NCBI GenBank assembly: GCA_963681505.1
Contig: OY811978.1
Coordinates: 6,990,586 to 7,054,585 of the forward strand
DNA length: 64,000 nucleotides
Direction: 5' to 3'
Source: Eunapius fragilis
Taxonomy: Eukaryota; Porifera; Demospongiae; Spongillida; Spongillidae
Shown piece by piece: positions 58,003 to 64,000 of the stretch. Every line of letters starts with the position of its first letter. The first letter of the stretch is position 1. The position numbers and the translations under genes were made by a program. The notes under the pieces are model-generated. The model was not told the DNA's origin. It made no database searches and worked only from the letters and a program-made list of their open reading frames with translations.

Positions 58003-60419
58003 TTGGGTAATCCTTTACTTTACGGGGACAATTGAAATTCATGATTCGACAATAAATATGAATATCATTATATCTAAAAATCATTTCCCTCCATATTGGC
58101 ATGCTCGCTGTCAGCGCACACCACCACCACTACCACCGCCGCCACATACTTCCTTGCCCCTAACTTTACCACTAATGTTGCGGTCACTGTGGCACTACCC
58201 GCGCCCGCTCTTTCATGCAAGCGCTGTCCACGTGCTACTTTGTTACATGCCCGTTTAATCCTACCTCGGCCTCGACTCGGAAATCCAATCCACAACTAAA
58301 AGTTTTGGTACCAAGTTTCTTTCACTTCGAACGTTGTAAACCACACCGATGAAGGAAGCGCTACCATACTTCATACTCTCGTAATCTTGAATCACGTGGT
58401 GTAGTTTTAATAACTAATTTTCATTCCAATAGTGATTACGTATTGCAGCGAACCAATCAAAATTCAGCCCGCCACTTTGGCGGTCCCGCAATTGTGACCT
58501 ATGCTTGCAGTTTCTATTGCGGTTGGATCAGACAGCGCGGGCTAAATTTTCATTGACTAAAATGGCGCGCAATTGTGACATGATATAATCGCTTGCGCAG
58601 AGTTGTATTATGACCTAATCTGAGATATATGTATATGATAGACATGCAAATATTATTGCCTACTACCATCAGAAATGAAATGCATGCATGCGCAAAACAC
58701 TTTCGTAAGTCATAAGAAATCTATCCAACTTTAAATTGCGCAAAATTTGATTTCCAATCAGGAATTACGATTATTCATGTAAGTAGCTACTATGCAGTTA
58801 ATGATCATTGCAAATGGACTATCTCCACCTTGCCTTCTTCTCCAGATGTGTTCTATTATATAGGTCGGAATCAAGTCTCTACTAGTGCCGTGCATTTTCT
58901 TGTATTTAGATTTCACTTGCCCCCATGTTGACTCAATTAATATTGTTTGTGTGTGAGCTCCAGTGGTGAGATCCACGAAGTTTTCACTGTGGTTGACCAT
59001 ATGATGGGTATAACCGTAGCGTGGCAGCCTGCGATATGCCTTCCAATCGTCCGTGTGAATGATGGAACCTTGCTGCACGTTTGCTTGTATGATAGGAGTA
59101 AGTGTTCTTGCGTGTACGATTTGCAAAACCATATTATCGCTTCCTCTCTCGATACCGCCAATCACCCATCGACCATCCACATGACGCCCTCGAATGTACT
59201 TACGCTTGCCAAACTTCGACTCATCTATTTCGACAATCTTTCCTGGGCCACCGGTGTGGGTGGAATGATTATGCAAGTATTCTGCACAGGTATCACGACT
59301 GAAATTAAACCAGTTTATTATAGTCTCTTCTCATGCAGTTACTCCGCTCCATTTCACAGCGGTTTTTAGTGGAAGCTCTTCGCTCCAAAAAAAATGAGCT
59401 CCAGAATCTGCTCTATGCTCAGATGGCTATGTGGATACCATGAGCCCGACCTGATAGACGTACTCGATCTGCATAATCTTATGCAACATCTCCATCTGTA
59501 AACATTGAGGCATGTATAATTATGTAGGGTTTTTTTTTTTAATGTTCAAATTCCTACCTCAAACCATCAATCCCATCTCGTGTTTCCAGCTCCATGTCGT
59601 CTCCGCATATGGAACATGTTCGGTGGCGTGACAAGAGGCCATTCGCTTGACACATTCTAAAGTAGCATCAAAATCGACAAGAACCTCTCTAAGAAGGCGT
59701 TTATACGTCCAGTACTCGAGAGGTAGGCCGAAAGGTCCAAAAGCCATAGATGAATCTTTAGAGTTCTGCACTTCTTTTATCATGCAAAGCATGGCTTATA
59801 TACTGAAACAAAACTATAATGCGCGCCTATTTTAGCCAGTGAAAATTTAGCCCTTGCTGTCTGATCCAACCGCAATGGACACTGCAAGCATAGGTCACAA
59901 TTGCGGGACCGCCAAAGTGGCGGGCTGAATTTTGATTGGTTGGCTGCAATACGCAATCACTATTGGAATGAAAATTAGTTATTAATACTACACCACGTGA
60001 TTCAAGATTACGAGAGTATGAAGTATGGTAGCGCTTCCTTCATCGGTGTGGTTTACAACATTCGAAGTGAAAGAAACTTGGTACCAAAACTTTTAGTTGT
60101 GGATTGGATTTCCGAGTCGAGGCCGAGGTAGGATTAAACGGGCATGTGACAAAGTAGCACGTGGACAGCGCTTGCATGAAGGAGCGGGCGCGGGTAGTGC
60201 CACAGTGACCGCAACATTAGTGGTAAAGTTAGGGGCAAGGAAGTATGTGGCGACGGTGGTAGTGGTGGTGGTGTGCGCTGACAGCGAGCATGCCAATATG
60301 GAGGGAAATGATTTTTAGATATAATGATATTCATATTTATTGTCGACCTTGTGGGTAGGCTTATTGCATCATGGTAATCATGAATTCAATTGTCCCCGTA
60401 AAGTAAAGGATTACCAAAG
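58003..60419 (-). mobile_element. Merlin DNA transposon with ~0.6-kb inverted arms
   Basis: Left arm 58003-58570 and right arm 59821-60419 are inverted copies (outer GGTAATCCTTTACTTTACGG; inner GCTAAATTTTCA). The right arm has ~30 extra bases near its outer end. Between them is a transposase gene on the minus strand of the ISXO2/IS1595 type. No clean 8-9-bp target duplication was found. It lies inside the piggyBac-like block and ends 49 bp before its right tip. Confidence 0.85.
58758..59792 (-). pseudogene. Merlin transposase (ISXO2-like DDE), decayed
   Basis: Cut-and-paste transposase. The catalytic core runs without interruption from about 59324 to 58758: TIINWFNFSRDTCAEYL, then KIVEIDESKFGKRKY (first Asp), IIHTDDWKAYRRL (second Asp), the YGYTHHMVNHS block, LIESTWGQVKSKYKK (Glu) and the IEHIWRRR end. 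So the DDE triad is present. Upstream are an N-terminal zinc ribbon (CSICGDDMEL at 59616-59587) and, after a 62-bp intron (59496-59557, GT/AG), RWRCC..., SIRSGSWYPHSHLSIEQILE. The upstream part is damaged: an in-frame TGA just before EETIINW, a frame change near 59375 and another before the zinc ribbon. Confidence 0.85.
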
Positions 60420-60468
60420 ATTCTACGGCAGGACGTATTGACGGATAATTAAATTGGCCGGTAATCGG

Positions 60469-60882
60469 TTAATTAGACTTGATAAGTAAGACCGTATGTA
60501 GGCTTTTGTGTATCAAAGCCTAAAAGCGAGTCCTCCAGCAAATTCTAAAGCTATTGGTGCAATTTTCATGGCTTAAAAGTGTTCCTGTCCCGAGTTATGA
60601 GTTCTCAAGAAGAAGAAGAAGAAGAAGCAGAAGCAGACGACCCGCCCATTATTTTTGGAAGGGGAACGAGGACAGCAGTATTTTTCGTTCTCGACAACCA
60701 CGCGGTTCTACGACGTGAAACAAAAGCGAAACTACTCGGTTTTGACTTCTAGATCGATTGCCGCAACAAGTTAGACGATCCGATCGTCGGGAGCGAAGCT
60801 ACGGTAGGGTCGCGGGATTTTAATTAAATTCATAGTCGGGGTCAAAACCTATATGGAAGTCTCTAGCGAGACTTCTGATAGA
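60469..60882 (+). repeat. Repeat unit B, copy iii (right portion, after the 13.2-kb insertion)
   Basis: Starts TTAATTAGACTTGATAAG and ends GAAGTCTCTAGCGAGACTTC. It carries the 50-codon open frame (MSSQEEEEEEAEADDPPIIF, then GRGTRTAVFFVLDNHAV, ending LLGFDF) at about 60598-60752. Its left neighbour sequence is found at 47189-47231. Confidence 0.88.
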
Positions 60883-62132
60883 TTGTTTAGACAGGGCCTA
60901 GGGATTGGAAACGGGTCACGTTAGCCATACATTTTACGGTAGAAGGTTATGCGCCGTTAATATTATAATGGATAGCACCTTTTGAGTTTGGCGGGAAAAT
61001 GTCTTATAGCTGGCTTTGGTGAAATCCGTATCATGTAGAGTCTCGAATGTATTCCACCCAATTCATGAAAGGTAAGGTTTGTCTAGAAACGTGTTTGACG
61101 TTCTAGTGAACGAATCTTCGGGAGTTTTTAATAAAAACTGAGAAATGAAGCTATGTCAATCCTTTCTGGGCGTGCAAAAACTGTTCTGTACGTTTTTTGT
61201 CTTCATTTTTTGTAAAAAAGCTCTTCGTAGCAATCTGAATAGAACTGGATAGGTTTTGCGCTTTTCCCTAGCTTTGAAAACATAAAGTGGCACGAAACAG
61301 CGTTTTAGACATACAGTCAGTTCTGGGTGTATAACTACTTTTGTAAATAGTGTAAACGCGGCTTGAAGGTTTCATCCTCTAGTGCACTCATTTTGCGGTA
61401 GAACTGGGCTATGGACAAAGCCAGCAGTGGGCCCCACCCCCCCTCGAACCTGAATATGAATATAATTAGCGTATGACGTGTCGCACGTGAGATATACATG
61501 TCTACGGAGTGCACTTCGTGAAGTTGCTAAATAGCTTATTCTTATTGCTTATTCATTAGTAGTACTATCTGTAAATTGCGAGATACGTAGTAGGCTGTTA
61601 TTTATACGTAAGGTAAATGTATTCCAAAATGCTAACCCACGGTTGTATAATATAGATATTCTTCAGTTCCGCAGATATTCTTTCCGCAGTTATTTTGATT
61701 CGTGCTCTATTATTAGTACCCATCAAGGTTGAATGCACCTTTCTCCAAGACCATTGCAAATTTAAAATTTTAAATTTAAATTTTAACATAGCAAAGAAAC
61801 TAAGCCGGCGAATGTAACGTACAATGCAAATCTGCGACGAAACACACTAGCCATTTACCACAATAGCCTGGAAACCAGAACGTAACGGAGTGGCATGCAT
61901 TTATTGGTTATGATTGCCTCCGTTTCTAATCCCCCTACATGTACAATCTGTGGAATGTGTACAATAAATTTTTTCGCGCACGAATATTATGCTGAATTAT
62001 ACAATGGACGAGTTGCGCGTAAGGTGCAAAGAATTTAATCATCCTTAATTACATCCGGACTGCTACTGTTTGAACGGAGCTCAACGTGTAATGCCGCCAT
62101 CCTTGGGAAACCTAACGGAATAAACAGCTGCT
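60883..62132. other. Region with dispersed direct repeat E, copy 1
   Basis: 61305-61415 (CAGTTCTGGGTGTATAACTA ... CTCTAGTGCACTCATTTTGC) recurs at 62952-63065 and, shorter, at 63141-63210, all in one orientation. Otherwise no gene was recognised. Confidence 0.6.
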
Positions 62133-62945
62133 ATGCCTGGCACATGGTGCCGAGTGTGTGACAACAGCAAGTCCGGCGATCCAAATGGCTCCTTTCATAG
62201 ATTCCCTACAAACCTAGAAAGGCGGCTATCTGGCTAGCTTACCGTGTTTAACTTACAGCCAGGGGATAAAATGCTTCACCATCGCGTTTGCGCAATTAAA
62301 CATTTTCCAAATAGCGAAGCGAATAACAATCGCCCCCCCCCTTCCCCCCCCCCCCCCCCCCCCCCCCCTCAAGAGGGCAAAAAAACCGAGAGGCCAATAA
62401 GCAGCTAATTCGACTATAGATTCTCTATCGTCAACGTTAGTAACATCGGCACCATCAAGCATGCAGCAATTCTGCGACAACATCCACCTTTAAACAACCT
62501 CCACTTTCTGCAGCTGATGTCGGAGAACAACTAGTGAGCGACTATCAAGTGCATTAGTTGCCCAACAATGTTGACGATGCCTCACAGTCAGGCGCATTAC
62601 CCATCGATGGGTTCAATCTAGCTCCCTTCAGGCTGAATCATTAGTGAATGCTCCCAGAGTAGCTCCCCGTATAGAATATCTAGAAACTCAAAATACTAGC
62701 AGAAACGAATATGCACCTACAAAGATTAACTTCAGGATCGAACACAATGATTGCCTCTATACTGGGTTCATATTTTTTTGGCCTTCTACAACTTCCTTGG
62801 TCCAGTTGTTAATGATCGAGAGTCAAAGGAGGCGCTCATGTACGGAATTGAAATACGAAAACTAGATCCAGAAAATCAACTGTTTATGGCGTTGGTGAAG
62901 CTAAGGCTAAATCTCATTACTAAACGTCACCGTTCCTTGGGCTGA
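62133..62945 (+). pseudogene. Decayed THAP / DDE_Tnp_4 transposon gene (ISL2EU-like)
   Basis: 62133 starts MPGTWCRVCDNSKSGDPNGS then FHRFPTNLERR, the first half of a C2CH THAP finger. The second half (GDKMLHHRVCAIKHFPNSE) follows in a different frame near 62262-62320. After a C run (62332-62368), 62643-62945 encodes the THAP-transposon linker and HTH_Tnp_4 start: a FLAFYNFLGPVVNDRESKEA block, then LDPENQLFMALVKLRLNL. The DDE core is not recognisable. At least two frame changes: a dead copy of a DNA transposon. Confidence 0.65.
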
Positions 62946-62951
62946 TAACTT

Positions 62952-63210
62952 TAAGACATACCGTCTGGCAGTTCTGGGCGTATAGCTACTTTTGTATATA
63001 GTATTAGCAGGGTTTGAAGGTTTTATCCTCTAGTGCACTCATTTTGCGATAGAACTGGGCTATGGGCTATGCCAGGGAGTGTTGGTGTGAGGTTATAAAA
63101 AGTTGGCTTTACATCGCGTCAATCATTTGGCACGGCACGAGACTGCTGTCATTTCTGGGCCTGTGGCTACTTTTGTAAATAGGGGTTTGAAGGTTTCATC
63201 GTTTACTGCA
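62952..63210 (+). repeat. Direct repeat E, copies 2 and 3
   Basis: 62952-63065 repeats 61305-61415 with scattered substitutions (GCAGTTCTGGGCGTATAGCT). 63141-63210 is a shorter third copy. With copy 1 they bracket the THAP pseudogene in direct orientation. Confidence 0.75.
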
Positions 63211-63250
63211 GTGGCGGCAGAGCAATAAAAAAGTGATACGGCGGACCGAG

Positions 63251-63288
63251 GGGGGGGGGGGGGGGGGGGTGGGGGGGTGGGGGGGTGG
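63251..63288. repeat. Poly-G run
   Basis: About 35 bases of G with a few T. One of several long G or C runs in the window. Confidence 0.85.
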
Positions 63289-63965
63289 AAAGAGGGTCTT
63301 CAATATATGAGCAGGGGTGTAACGTTCATAAAAAGTGCTACTGCGTTCGCCGTACTTGCCGTAGCGTCAGCGCCGCCTATGTACTGCTACATTCCAGACT
63401 TAATAACTACTACAATAACCTATCTTCCGCTATAACACAGATGGAGCTGTTAATTAGCGTGCACGTGATCCGTTTCCAATTCCTGTCTAAATAATCTATG
63501 CTATATGGAAGTAACTAGCTTCCGACGGTGATTGAGAGGGCTATCTGCACGAAGCGTTAGGCCCAGCTCCCTTGCTTTGCTCACAATCACTTGGAGGTTG
63601 CCACTGAAAGGCGGATTCTGGACTGCTTTGCTTCCTCAACAAGCGTTCAACTGTGTCTCAGTTTGTGGAGGTTCGCTTCCATCACAAATGATTACACAGG
63701 GATCATGCACAAATTAAAGTATAATAGGATGGCTTTCATTGTTGCAATTAAGTTTCCACAAGATGCTTGTACCATGTACAAATTTCGGACACGCATAGAT
63801 CGGAAATAACTGGCACAACGTATGCACATTTGCCTTAGATAACCGCCCTTCCGCTGCCCCACGTTACCTTGCCGGACGCTTATTTCACAATCTATGCTAT
63901 ACGTTAATTGGAGCTAGTTTTTTTAAAATACTCAGATGTTCAAAGAGTTTGCCGGAGCGTAACTT
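63289..63965. other. Region without recognised gene
   Basis: Short frames near 63532-63809 show no firm domain. May be the remainder of the THAP element. Confidence 0.3.
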
Positions 63966-64000
63966 GTAAATATAGGACTATTACATTTTCCCTACAGATA
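63966..64000. mobile_element. Partial hairpin element family A at window end
   Basis: TTGTAAATATAGGACTATTA then CATTTTCCCT matches the core of family A. It continues beyond the window. Confidence 0.7.

Larger units (their letters stand above)
47232..60468. mobile_element. 13.2-kb piggyBac-like insertion (TTAA target)
   Basis: The left tip CCGATTACCTGCC (47232) and the right tip GGCCGGTAATCGG (ends 60468) are inverted and flanked by TTAA on both sides (47228-47231, 60469-60472). Joining the flanks gives exactly the uninterrupted sequence of unit B at 18284 (TTTTGCTTAATTAGACTT), so the empty site is known from within this window. The left end also carries GCGCATAAATGCG, a subterminal palindrome typical of piggyBac relatives. 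The interior is filled by later insertions (pogo-like, LTR, Merlin) and a satellite. No intact piggyBac transposase was seen. Confidence 0.65.

Overview
This is eukaryotic, metazoan DNA. It has spliced genes with GT/AG introns, an ANKHD1/ANKRD17 (Drosophila mask) homologue, a small death-domain protein, a large intronless multi-pass receptor-like protein and a piece of a seven-helix receptor. Short introns, a very high load of small palindromic DNA transposons, many long G or C runs and the receptor/death-domain repertoire suggest an early-branching animal, most likely a demosponge. The species assignment is inference. No prokaryotic operon, CRISPR array, rRNA or convincing tRNA was found.

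Layout. 1-706: fossil of a tyrosine-recombinase element. 1656-13414 (+): fifteen exons of the C-terminal 1,361 residues of a mask-type protein, with a KH domain split over three exons, a long Ser/Pro/Gln-rich linker and, unusually, a C-terminal SAM domain. Its introns hold minisatellites and two palindromic transposons. 13.4-24.2 kb: no secure gene; minisatellites, palindromic repeats and a 2.4-kb inverted-repeat structure (17894-20323). 24853-27843 (-): intronless receptor-like protein with a beta-helix-type ectodomain and about eight to ten membrane segments. 27.9-33.4 kb: LINE reverse-transcriptase fragment, a cluster of RFX X-box-like sites and degenerate exons. 33463-33875 (+): last exon of a class-E/cAMP-like receptor. 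34-42 kb: hairpin elements and two decayed hAT transposons. 44630-45151 (+): two-exon death-domain protein.

46.9-60.9 kb is a stack of insertions. One repeat unit, seen uninterrupted elsewhere in the window, is split at a TTAA by a 13.2-kb piggyBac-like insertion. That insertion holds a pogo-like element with 1.15-kb inverted arms (TA duplication). The pogo-like element holds a Ty3/gypsy-type LTR element (GCGCA duplication). The LTR element holds a 1.35-kb DNA element (TTA duplication), which holds a 170-bp palindrome (TGA duplication). A Merlin transposon (ISXO2-like DDE transposase, ~0.6-kb arms) and a C/A-rich satellite also lie inside the 13.2-kb block. 62.1-63.0 kb: decayed THAP/DDE_Tnp_4 transposon between dispersed direct repeats.

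The host genes are not visibly linked in function. The mask homologue (KH RNA-binding scaffold), the surface receptor, the GPCR exon and the death-domain protein look like independent loci separated by transposon-rich DNA. The strongest observations are the KH-SAM domain combination, the nested insertion series with readable target-site duplications, and a family of hairpin elements that keep one architecture while their sequences diverge.
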